Positions 1-6,032 of a DNA stretch of 9,739 nucleotides are shown in pieces; position 1 is the first letter of the stretch, and the number at the start of each line of letters is the position of its first letter. Under the pieces are notes generated by a model. That model saw only the letters and a list, made by a program, of their open reading frames with translations, was not told the origin of the DNA and ran no database searches. The DNA is from Chitinophagaceae bacterium UBA2789. GTDB lineage: Bacteria > Bacteroidota > Bacteroidia > Chitinophagales > Chitinophagaceae. Position numbers and translations under genes: made by a program. The DNA is taken from assembly GCA_002352145.1 (NCBI GenBank), contig DEHX01000142.1, positions 7,772 to 17,510 of the forward strand, written 5' to 3'.

Positions 1-438
1 GGCAGTTCTGGTCTGTTTGAAAATGGTATGGGTGACAGTTATCCCAAGCGGGGTGACTATGAATATATCAAACGGAAAACAGAGCTGACCTTTTATGATC
101 CCAATACAGCCTCCAAGGAACTTGTGGATGAAGTATACAGTATAGTAAACAACCGCATCAAGGCGATCAAGATCATAGCCCTTGCAAAAAGTGCTATCCG
201 TAATAATTTAGGCGAAGAACTGAATCAGATCAAGCAACCGACCTTGCTGGTTTGGGGAAATAATGACACTATTACGCCGCCGTTTGTTGCCAAAGAGTTC
301 AACAAACTTATACCCAACAGCGAATTGTATTTCGTAGATAAATGTGGCCATGCGCCCATGATGGAAGTGCCGGATGAGTTCAATGCTATCCTGCATAAAT
401 TTTTAAAAAAGCTGAATGAGCCTGCAACAGTTGCCTGA
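1..438 (+). CDS. Alpha/beta hydrolase, C-terminal part (5' end outside window)
   Basis: The frame is open from base 1 and gives 145 visible residues, so the gene begins before the window; the ATG at 28 is internal. The first residues (GSSGLFEN) look like the segment that follows the core strand after the nucleophile elbow in MhpC-type alpha/beta hydrolases, so the catalytic serine lies upstream and cannot be seen. The rest of the triad is visible: the acid in LLVWGNNDTITPP (Asp at visible residue 89) and the histidine in CGHAPMMEVP (His at visible residue 117). Residues between about 20 and 75 are the variable helical cap. Family members hydrolyse esters, C-C bonds or other small substrates in the cytoplasm; the substrate cannot be told from this piece. 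The CBS gene follows after 35 bases in the same direction, suggesting cotranscription. Fold assignment is firm, specific function is not. Confidence 0.85.
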   Translation, partial: GSSGLFENGMGDSYPKRGDYEYIKRKTELTFYDPNTASKELVDEVYSIVNNRIKAIKIIALAKSAIRNNLGEELNQIKQPTLLVWGNNDTITPPFVAKEFNKLIPNSELYFVDKCGHAPMMEVPDEFNAILHKFLKKLNEPATVA

Positions 439-473
439 TCGCTGTTGTCTTGTTCTGAAAAACGCCGCTATCC

Positions 474-1136
474 ATGTTAACCGGAGAACTACATTCTCAA
501 TCACTCCCTTACCTGCATCTTCATGACAAGGTGTACCAGGCATTGCAACTAATGAATGACAACCATGTTACCCACTTACCTATAGTAGAAGGAGAGAAGT
601 ATATCGGATTAGTGAGTGAAGAGGACCTGATGCAGGCGGATAATGATAATTCACCTCTGGAAGAGCTTCAGCAGTCATTCTCCGGCATTTCTGTAAAAAC
701 AAATGAACACTTTTTGAAGGCTTTACAAATAGCTGCGGAAAACGGGTTGAGTGTAGTGCCGCTGGTGAATGATGAAAACGAACTCACCGGTACGGTGGTG
801 TATAATGACTTGCTTAAGTATGCGTCCGGCTTTATGAGTCTAAATGAACCCGGCGCATTGATTGTACTGGAGATTCCTAGCAACCAGTATTCATTCAACG
901 AGATCAGCAAACTGGTAGAAACCAATGATGCACAGATTACACAGCTAAACACTTCTAATGATATTGAATCGGGTATGATGCAGGTTACCATCCGGATCAA
1001 TAAACCAGAAGTGTCAGATATCATTGCTACTTTTCAGCGATATGATTACAACGTAAAATATTTTTTTGGAGAGGAGTTGTATACCAACGAACTGCGCAGC
1101 AATTACGATAACCTCATGAATTATCTCCGGATCTGA
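474..1136 (+). CDS. CBS-pair protein with ACT-like C-terminal domain (AcuB-like architecture)
   Basis: A 220-residue soluble protein with no signal peptide. Residues about 10-55 form a first CBS motif (HVTHLPIVEGEKYIGLVSEEDL) and about 70-117 a second (GLSVVPLVNDENELTGTVV, then NDLL), together a Bateman module that usually binds adenine nucleotides. Residues about 127-197 read like an ACT-type ligand-binding domain, beginning GALIVLEIP and ending in a strand with NVKYFFG. This order and length match Bacillus AcuB, but I do not infer acetoin metabolism. It sits between the hydrolase and an Omp85 gene, upstream of nadK; a regulatory or sensing role tied to adenylate or NAD(P) levels is inference only. 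The ATG at 474 starts right at the first CBS helix and there is no Shine-Dalgarno sequence, as is usual in Bacteroidota. Domain calls are solid for CBS and moderate for ACT. Confidence 0.87.
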   Translation: MLTGELHSQSLPYLHLHDKVYQALQLMNDNHVTHLPIVEGEKYIGLVSEEDLMQADNDNSPLEELQQSFSGISVKTNEHFLKALQIAAENGLSVVPLVNDENELTGTVVYNDLLKYASGFMSLNEPGALIVLEIPSNQYSFNEISKLVETNDAQITQLNTSNDIESGMMQVTIRINKPEVSDIIATFQRYDYNVKYFFGEELYTNELRSNYDNLMNYLRI

Positions 1137-1193
1137 TTGATTTCGCTAAGAAAAGCGGATAAAACTGGTTAATTTAGCTACCTCCGTCCATTT

Positions 1194-2645
1194 ATGGTCA
1201 TGTTGCAGGTCAGGAAATATCGTCCCTTACTGATAGTTGCCCTATGCTGGTGCTGCCAGCTGCCTGCACAGCAATTTACTGATCAATCATTGCAGGCAGA
1301 CACTACAGTAATAACAGGGGAAAAAGATGCTGCTGTCTTCACTATTGGCAACATCATTATCTCTGGCAATAAAAAGACAAAGGATTTTATCATACTGCGG
1401 GAAATTCCTTTCCGTTCGGGTGAAGAATACAAACTGCAGGACCTCGTAAAAAAGTTTGAGGATGCCCGTAAGCAACTGATGAATACAACCCTCTTTCACA
1501 CAGTAGTGGTAGCGGCACAAAACTTTGAAGGTGATAAGGTGAATGTTTCCGTTACAGTCAGGGAACGGTGGTACTTGTTTCCCTTACCTTATTTAAAGCC
1601 CGTCGACAGGAACCTGAACCAGTGGATTGTTGAGCAAAAGGCCAGCCTGAGCCGGGTGAATTATGGAGTAAAGCTATTGTATAATAATGCCAGCGGACGA
1701 AATGACAAACTAAGACTGTGGCTGATCAACGGTTATACCAAGCAGGTTTCATTTAGTTATGACAGGCTGTATATTGATAAAGCATTGAAGTGGGGAATGA
1801 AAGTTTCTTTTGCCGCAGGGAAAAACAGGGAAGTAAACTATAATACAATAAAGGATAAACAGGTTTTTTTAAAGGATAATGAGAATTATGTCCGAAGCTT
1901 TGTTAATACTTCTGCAGAGCTTACCTATCGCAGGGCGATAAAAACCCGTCACAGTTTTGGTATTGGGTACATAAAAGAAGAGGTAGGTGATACTATCGTA
2001 GCATTAAATCCTTCTTATTTTAAATCCGGAAGAAACAGTATACATTTTCCCGAGTTGTATTATACGATGGTTTATTATGACCTTGATTACATACCCTATC
2101 CAACAAAGGGCTATGCAGCGATGGTATCAGTTGGGAAGAAAGGCTTTAATAACACAATCAATTTATGGCAGTTGCATTTAAAAGGATCGGGCAGCTGGCA
2201 TTTTTCACCCAAAACATTTTTTAACCTGAATGTCTATGGTGGTTTGAAGCTGCCTTTCAAACAGCCTTATTTTAACCAACGGTTTCTCGGTTATGGAGAT
2301 GTTTTTATGCAGGGCTATGAATATTATGTAATTGATGGCGTGGCCGGAGGTTACATTAAAACTACATTCACAAGGGAAATACTGAATTTTAATATCAAAA
2401 CACCAAACATTAAAGGTAAGAGAGCCGAACGCATACCCGTTCGCATATTTGCAAAAGCATATGGCAATGCGGGATATGTCCACAATCCTCAGCCCGGCGA
2501 TAACCTGCTGAGTAATAAAATGCTTTATTCCGGAGGTTTTGGTATTGATATATTGACCTTTTACGATGTTACATTCCGCTTTGAATATAGTTTTAACCAG
2601 TTGGGCCAAAGCGGCCTATTTATACACCGCAAGACCATATTTTAA
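1194..2645 (+). CDS. Small Omp85-superfamily (BamA/TamA-like) outer membrane protein, one POTRA
   Basis: A 483-residue protein with an N-terminal signal peptide (basic VRKYR, hydrophobic LLIVAL, cleavage near LPAQ-Q around residue 26). Residues about 49-125 form a single POTRA domain (FTIGNIIISGNKKTKDF through VSVTVRERW), very like the last POTRA of the BamA encoded downstream (shared GN-KTKD motif). Residues about 150-483 show the alternating aromatic/polar pattern of a 16-strand-sized barrel ending in Phe. The loop-6 region reads GDVFMQGYEYYVIDG, where family members normally have R-G-Y/F; here the Arg is Gln373. The protein is predicted to sit in the outer membrane and move or insert a protein or lipid; the substrate is unknown. 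ATG 1194 and ATG 1200 are both possible starts. It ends 3 bases before nadK, so the two are probably translated together. TamA or a two-partner secretion pore are alternatives, but no partner is visible. Confidence 0.86.
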   Translation: MVMLQVRKYRPLLIVALCWCCQLPAQQFTDQSLQADTTVITGEKDAAVFTIGNIIISGNKKTKDFIILREIPFRSGEEYKLQDLVKKFEDARKQLMNTTLFHTVVVAAQNFEGDKVNVSVTVRERWYLFPLPYLKPVDRNLNQWIVEQKASLSRVNYGVKLLYNNASGRNDKLRLWLINGYTKQVSFSYDRLYIDKALKWGMKVSFAAGKNREVNYNTIKDKQVFLKDNENYVRSFVNTSAELTYRRAIKTRHSFGIGYIKEEVGDTIVALNPSYFKSGRNSIHFPELYYTMVYYDLDYIPYPTKGYAAMVSVGKKGFNNTINLWQLHLKGSGSWHFSPKTFFNLNVYGGLKLPFKQPYFNQRFLGYGDVFMQGYEYYVIDGVAGGYIKTTFTREILNFNIKTPNIKGKRAERIPVRIFAKAYGNAGYVHNPQPGDNLLSNKMLYSGGFGIDILTFYDVTFRFEYSFNQLGQSGLFIHRKTIF

Positions 2646-2648
2646 TTC

Positions 2649-3527
2649 ATGAAAGCAGCCGTTTACAGCAGGGTTTTTGAAGATGAACAGCAAAAAGACG
2701 TTCAGTTATTTTTTAATGAACTGGCAATTCAGAAAATTGAACCGGTTATATACCAAGATTTTTTTGAACAGATAAAGAATAAGATTGATCTCCCCGCAGC
2801 CACCACAATATTTTCCGACTCAGATGACCTTACTGAAGAAACAGAGTTCATTATCAGCCTTGGTGGCGATGGTACTTTATTAGATACCATTACGATGGTA
2901 AAAGGCAAACCGGTTGCTATAATGGGCATCAACTTCGGCCGGCTTGGGTTCCTGGCCAGTATTGGCAGGGAGCAGGTACAAATTGCAGTAAAGGCTATTG
3001 CAAACAGGACCTATGTTGTTGACAACCGAACATTAATTCATGTAGATGCAAGCATCCCTATGTTTGGTAATGTGCCGTATGCGCTGAATGAGTTTTCCAT
3101 CCATAAAAGAGATGTGGCATCTATGATCAAGATTCACACCTACCTGAACGGTGAGTTCCTGAATACGTATTGGGCAGATGGATTACTGGTAGCAACCCCC
3201 ACCGGAAGTACCGGCTATTCACTTAGCTGTAATGGTCCCATCGTATTTCCGGATTCGGGTAGCTTTGTCATTACACCAGTAGCGCCTCATAACCTCAATG
3301 TGCGGCCGATCGTTGTTCCGGATAATAATATCATTTCATTTGAGATCGAAAGCCGGTCTGACCAGATTATTTGCGCCCTGGATGCCCGGCGGGAAATTGT
3401 TAGCAAAAATGTACAACTGGCTGTAAGGAAAGAGAGTTTTGATGTGCACCTGGTACGGCTGAGTGAGAATAATTTCCTCCAAACCCTTCGGAACAAGCTT
3501 ACCTGGGGGCTGGATAAACGAAACTAA
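2649..3527 (+). CDS. nadK: NAD kinase
   Basis: A 292-residue cytoplasmic enzyme that phosphorylates NAD to NADP at the 2' hydroxyl of the adenosine ribose. The family hallmarks are all present in order: the phosphate-binding GGDGT at residues 72-76, the INFGRLGFLA stretch at 94-103, the conserved NE at 147-148 that contacts the nicotinamide-side ribose, DG at 177-178 and the glycine-rich TPTGSTGYSLS at 183-193, followed by PVAPHNL and RPIVVP, which close the C-terminal beta-rich domain. Length matches bacterial NadK (about 290-300). The start ATG lies 3 bases after the stop of the Omp85-like gene with no ribosome binding site, so it is likely translated from a shared message. Nothing is missing or truncated. 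The gene's position beside the CBS protein and near uppS is common in Bacteroidota. Confidence 0.97.
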   Translation: MKAAVYSRVFEDEQQKDVQLFFNELAIQKIEPVIYQDFFEQIKNKIDLPAATTIFSDSDDLTEETEFIISLGGDGTLLDTITMVKGKPVAIMGINFGRLGFLASIGREQVQIAVKAIANRTYVVDNRTLIHVDASIPMFGNVPYALNEFSIHKRDVASMIKIHTYLNGEFLNTYWADGLLVATPTGSTGYSLSCNGPIVFPDSGSFVITPVAPHNLNVRPIVVPDNNIISFEIESRSDQIICALDARREIVSKNVQLAVRKESFDVHLVRLSENNFLQTLRNKLTWGLDKRN

Positions 3528-3533
3528 AATGGC

Positions 3534-3561
3534 TTGTGATAAAAGAAAATAGCTACTTTTA
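3534..3561 (+). promoter_or_regulatory. Candidate Bacteroidota-type promoter for the DUF6089 gene
   Basis: A TTG at 3534-3536 is followed after 17 bases by TACTTTTA at 3554-3561, which matches five of the six fixed positions of the -7 consensus TAnnTTTG. It begins 7 bases after the nadK stop and would start transcription near 3565, about 30 bases before the ATG at 3596. It also argues against the longer GTG reading frame starting at 3536, whose start would lie inside the upstream element. Confidence 0.5.
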
Positions 3562-3595
3562 TCGTTCTATTTATTCCGACCATATTTTTCGACTT

Positions 3596-4450
3596 ATGAA
3601 GAAAATTATCGCTGTCTTAATAGCAGGTATTGTAATTGTGAATACAGGTAGCCTTCGGGCACAAGAGTCTGTAGTTCAGGAGGGTGAGTTTGGTATTGGC
3701 GTAGGCGCCGGCCATTATTTTGGCGACTTGAATACCCGGGCCCGTCTCAACAGGGTAAAAATGGCAGGCACTGTTTTTTTCCGTAAAAACCTGGGCAATT
3801 ATATAGCCGTAAGGGTAGGTGCCAGCTTTGCACAATTAGGTTATTCTGACCGGTATAATACGCATAACAAGTATATGTTCAGCCGCAACCTGAGCTTTAA
3901 TACTAAAGTATGGGAGTTAACTCTTCAGGGAGATTTTAACTTCTTTCGTTTTATGCCCGGCGAACCGCAGTACAGTTTTACACCTTATATCACTTTTGGT
4001 GCCGGTGTTTTTAACTATGACCCTTACGCATACCTGAGAGGTGAGAAAATACCCCTTCGGCCATTGAATACAGAGGGCCAGGGCAGTACACTTTATCCCG
4101 ACAGGAAACCTTACAAATCCATGGCCCTTTGTTTCCCGATCGGAGGTGGTTTCAAATATGCTCTCAACGATCGCATCAATATTGGCTTTGAAGTACTGCA
4201 TCGTATTACCAATACCGACTACATTGATGATGTAAGTACTACTTATGTAGAATCTTCACTGTTTCCTGCCAACCCGGATGGAAGCACTTCCAACGGCTTA
4301 TTGCTGAGCGACCGTTCTTATGAATTAGGAACACCCATTGGTATTCCCGGTCGCCAAAGAGGAAACAGTAAGCAGAAAGATCAGTATGTAACAGCAATGA
4401 TTCATCTGACATTCAATTTGCAATCCTATAAATGTCCGACAGCGAATTAA
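3596..4450 (+). CDS. DUF6089-like outer membrane beta-barrel protein
   Basis: A 284-residue predicted outer-membrane protein. I chose the ATG at 3596 because it gives a classical signal peptide (MKKIIAVLIAGIVIVNTGSL, cleavage near RA-Q at residue 22); a longer frame from GTG 3536 would add 20 residues in front of it. The mature protein starts with EFGIGVGAGHYFGDLNT (residues 31-47), the recognisable opening of the DUF6089 family, and continues with amphipathic strands (AVRVGASFAQLGY, YITFGAGVFNY, CFPIGGGFKYAL, INIGFEVLHRIT) consistent with a small OmpA/OmpW-sized barrel. It ends in YKCPTAN, a short tail holding a Cys-Pro pair after the last strand. Related genes sit between nadK and uppS in many Bacteroidota, which suggests a link to envelope assembly, but no function is established. 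Family recognition is from memory of the motif and context. Confidence 0.83.
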   Translation: MKKIIAVLIAGIVIVNTGSLRAQESVVQEGEFGIGVGAGHYFGDLNTRARLNRVKMAGTVFFRKNLGNYIAVRVGASFAQLGYSDRYNTHNKYMFSRNLSFNTKVWELTLQGDFNFFRFMPGEPQYSFTPYITFGAGVFNYDPYAYLRGEKIPLRPLNTEGQGSTLYPDRKPYKSMALCFPIGGGFKYALNDRINIGFEVLHRITNTDYIDDVSTTYVESSLFPANPDGSTSNGLLLSDRSYELGTPIGIPGRQRGNSKQKDQYVTAMIHLTFNLQSYKCPTAN

Positions 4451-4574
4451 GGGGGAAAATCACCCGTTGGGGTTAGTAGCATTCTTGTTTATTAGTGTTA
4501 TTTAGTACCGCAGTTAAACCGAATACTTGTTTTACTGTCTGTAACTTCAATTCATAACCATTAAAATAAACTTT

Positions 4575-4985
4575 ATGCGCCTGACAAAAACATTATTACT
4601 GCTCTCTGTTATTTCCCTTTTTAGTTTTACTACTATAAGCAAAGAATCTGCCGGTAAACCGGGTGACTGGTTTTTTCTTGGCGACAAGAATGTAGGCTTC
4701 GGAGTAGATCATGATGTAATCCACTTTGGAAACTGGAAAGATGATGTTCGCCAGATTAAATTAAAAATTACCGATGGCCCTTTGAAAATGTATAACATGA
4801 AAATTCATTTTGACAACGGAAGTGTACAGGAAGTGGCATTGCGCAACCGGTTTGCCCAGGGTAGCGAAAGCCGGGTGATTGATATGGACGGAGGCCTCCG
4901 GCACTTGACAAAGATTGAATTCTGGTATGAAACAAGAGGTTTTGCAAGGGGTAAATCAAGGGTGGCCATTTGGGGAAGAAATTAA
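4575..4985 (+). CDS. Small secreted DUF2541-like protein
   Basis: A 136-residue protein with a signal peptide (MRLTKTLLLLSVISLFSFTT, cleavage probably near residue 22). The mature part of about 110 residues is rich in beta strands and carries the spaced motifs WFFLGDKNVGF, DHDVI, MKIHFDNG, ESRVIDMDGGLRHL, KIEFWYETRG and a final VAIWGRN. This pattern resembles the DUF2541 family as I remember it (LG..V.F..D.DVI, then SR.ID..GG.R.I..I.F.Y, then a terminal WG). No catalytic motif or lipobox is visible; it is probably a soluble periplasmic beta-sandwich. The gene is isolated, with 124 bases upstream and a clear terminator downstream, so it looks like a separate unit placed within the envelope cluster. 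I found no convincing promoter in front of it. The family name is tentative, but coding status is secure. Confidence 0.72.
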   Translation: MRLTKTLLLLSVISLFSFTTISKESAGKPGDWFFLGDKNVGFGVDHDVIHFGNWKDDVRQIKLKITDGPLKMYNMKIHFDNGSVQEVALRNRFAQGSESRVIDMDGGLRHLTKIEFWYETRGFARGKSRVAIWGRN

Positions 4986-5020
4986 GAATATCGTAATTGT
5001 TGAACTTGAGCCAGTTAATT

Positions 5021-5050
5021 AAATGCTCCCGGCAAGGGGGCATTTCTTTT
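5021..5050 (+). terminator. Intrinsic terminator after the DUF2541-like gene
   Basis: AAATGCTCCC at 5021-5030 pairs with GGGGGCATTT at 5036-5045 over 10 base pairs, one of them G-U, around a 5-base loop GGCAA. The run CTTTT follows at 5046-5050. It lies 36 bases after the stop at 4985 and before the uppS promoter, so it should separate the two transcription units. Confidence 0.8.
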
Positions 5051-5080
5051 AGTATTTACGGCTAAACGATGGTACCTTTG
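5047..5080 (+). promoter_or_regulatory. Candidate promoter of uppS
   Basis: TACCTTTG at 5073-5080 is a perfect match to the Bacteroidota -7 consensus TAnnTTTG. The upstream element is weak: TTTTA at 5047-5051 lies at about the right distance, overlapping the T-run of the preceding terminator, but there is no TTG. Transcription would begin around 5084-5087, leaving a leader of only about 13-16 bases before the ATG at 5100, without a Shine-Dalgarno sequence. Confidence 0.6.
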
Positions 5081-5099
5081 TGCCCCGATAAAAAACCGC

Positions 5100-5858
5100 A
5101 TGTCCGCATTAGTTGAACAAATAGACAAACAGAGATTGCCCCGCCATATTGCTATTATTATGGATGGGAATGGGCGCTGGGCAAAAGAAAAAGGAGAAGA
5201 TCGTCTCTTTGGTCATTTTCATGGGGTTGAGAGTGTCAGAAACATTGTAGAGGGTTGTGCCGAACTGGGGGTTGAATACCTGACACTTTATGCTTTTTCA
5301 ACTGAGAACTGGGACAGGCCCGAATATGAAGTAGTGGGTTTGATGGAACTACTGGTGAACACCATACGTAAAGAAGTGGAAAGCCTGAATAAGAATAATA
5401 TCAGGTTGCATGTAATCGGTGATATGAGTATGCTTCCTGATTACGCAAAGAAAGAACTGGACGAAGCATTGGAAATAACCCGGAAGAATACCGGCCTCAA
5501 CCTTATCATGGCTTTAAGCTATAGCGGTCGATGGGAGTTGTTGAATGCAGTGAAAAATATAGCTTACGAGGTAAAAAGTGGCCGGTTGAATGTAGAAGCG
5601 ATTAACCAGGATACGTTGCAGCGTTATCTCTGTACCAGCGGTTTTCCCGACCCGGAACTGATGATACGAACCAGCGGCGAATACAGGATCAGTAATTTCC
5701 TGCTTTACCAGCTGGCATACGCAGAATTGTACTTTACCAATGTTCGCTGGCCTGACTTCAGAAAGGATAACCTTTATGAGGCTATTATTGATTACCAGGG
5801 CAGGGAACGAAGGTTTGGTAAAACCAGTGAACAGGTAACTGTGGAGGATAAAGCCTGA
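5100..5858 (+). CDS. uppS: Undecaprenyl diphosphate synthase (isoprenyl transferase)
   Basis: A 252-residue cis-prenyltransferase that condenses isopentenyl diphosphate units onto farnesyl diphosphate to make the C55 carrier used for peptidoglycan and surface polysaccharides; it acts at the inner face of the cytoplasmic membrane. All family signatures are visible: HIAIIMDGNGRWAK at residues 16-29 with the catalytic Asp22, the GHFHG segment at 38-42, YAFSTENWDRP at 64-74, NLIMALSYSGRWE at 134-146, DPELMIRTSGEYRISNF at 184-200 with the diphosphate-binding arginines, and the AYAELYF...RWPDF ending at 220. Length is normal for the family. The C-terminal tail to residue 252 is charged and variable. 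It has its own candidate promoter and is followed 174 bases later by bamA. The enzyme is expected to be essential. Confidence 0.97.
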   Translation: MSALVEQIDKQRLPRHIAIIMDGNGRWAKEKGEDRLFGHFHGVESVRNIVEGCAELGVEYLTLYAFSTENWDRPEYEVVGLMELLVNTIRKEVESLNKNNIRLHVIGDMSMLPDYAKKELDEALEITRKNTGLNLIMALSYSGRWELLNAVKNIAYEVKSGRLNVEAINQDTLQRYLCTSGFPDPELMIRTSGEYRISNFLLYQLAYAELYFTNVRWPDFRKDNLYEAIIDYQGRERRFGKTSEQVTVEDKA

Positions 5859-5936
5859 CCGTAAGGTTAAAATCTTTATTATCACCATAATCCGGTGTTT
5901 CTTTTAACAAACACTTTCGATATTTACCGTTAATTT

Positions 5937-5966
5937 GCCGCCTGATTAAATTGGCGGCTTATTTTA
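5937..5966 (+). terminator. Possible intrinsic terminator between uppS and bamA
   Basis: GCCGCC at 5937-5942 pairs perfectly with GGCGGC at 5953-5958 around a 10-base AT-rich loop, and TTATTTTAT follows. The short stem and interrupted T-run make it weaker than the site at 5021. A promoter-like TTAATTTG at 5930-5937, matching five of six positions of TAnnTTTG but with no upstream TTG, abuts the hairpin, so the same bases could instead form the very start of the bamA leader. Confidence 0.45.
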
Positions 5967-5993
5967 TAAGTCACAGAAAATAAACAAATTAAA

Positions 5994-6010
5994 CCCTGTT
6001 TCGAGCAGGG
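5994..6010 (+). promoter_or_regulatory. Small hairpin in the bamA leader
   Basis: CCCTG at 5994-5998 pairs with CAGGG at 6006-6010; two inner pairs (one G-U) can extend the stem to 7, leaving a 3-base loop. No T-run follows, so it is not a terminator. It ends 22 bases before the bamA ATG in a purine-rich stretch (GAAGAAGACC), and could protect the message end or tune translation. This is a visible structure without known function. Confidence 0.35.
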
Positions 6011-6032
6011 AAGAAGACCAGAACATTCAAAC

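Noticed and set aside
668..1024. A 118-codon minus-strand frame opposite the CBS gene
   Set aside because: It is antisense to a clear two-domain protein, and its translation shows no family pattern; the same holds for the minus-strand frames opposite the other genes.
1142..1159. Short hairpin TTCGCT / AGCGGA between the CBS gene and the small Omp85 gene
   Set aside because: Only 6 pairs with one wobble and no T-run; expected by chance, and not convincing as a terminator.
3536..3595. Twenty-residue N-terminal extension of the DUF6089 protein from a GTG start
   Set aside because: It would put a non-signal segment in front of a perfect signal peptide and begin inside the candidate promoter; the ATG at 3596 is the better start.
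4462..4473. ACCC-GTTG-GGGT hairpin after the DUF6089 gene
   Set aside because: A 4-pair stem without a following T-run is too weak to call a terminator.
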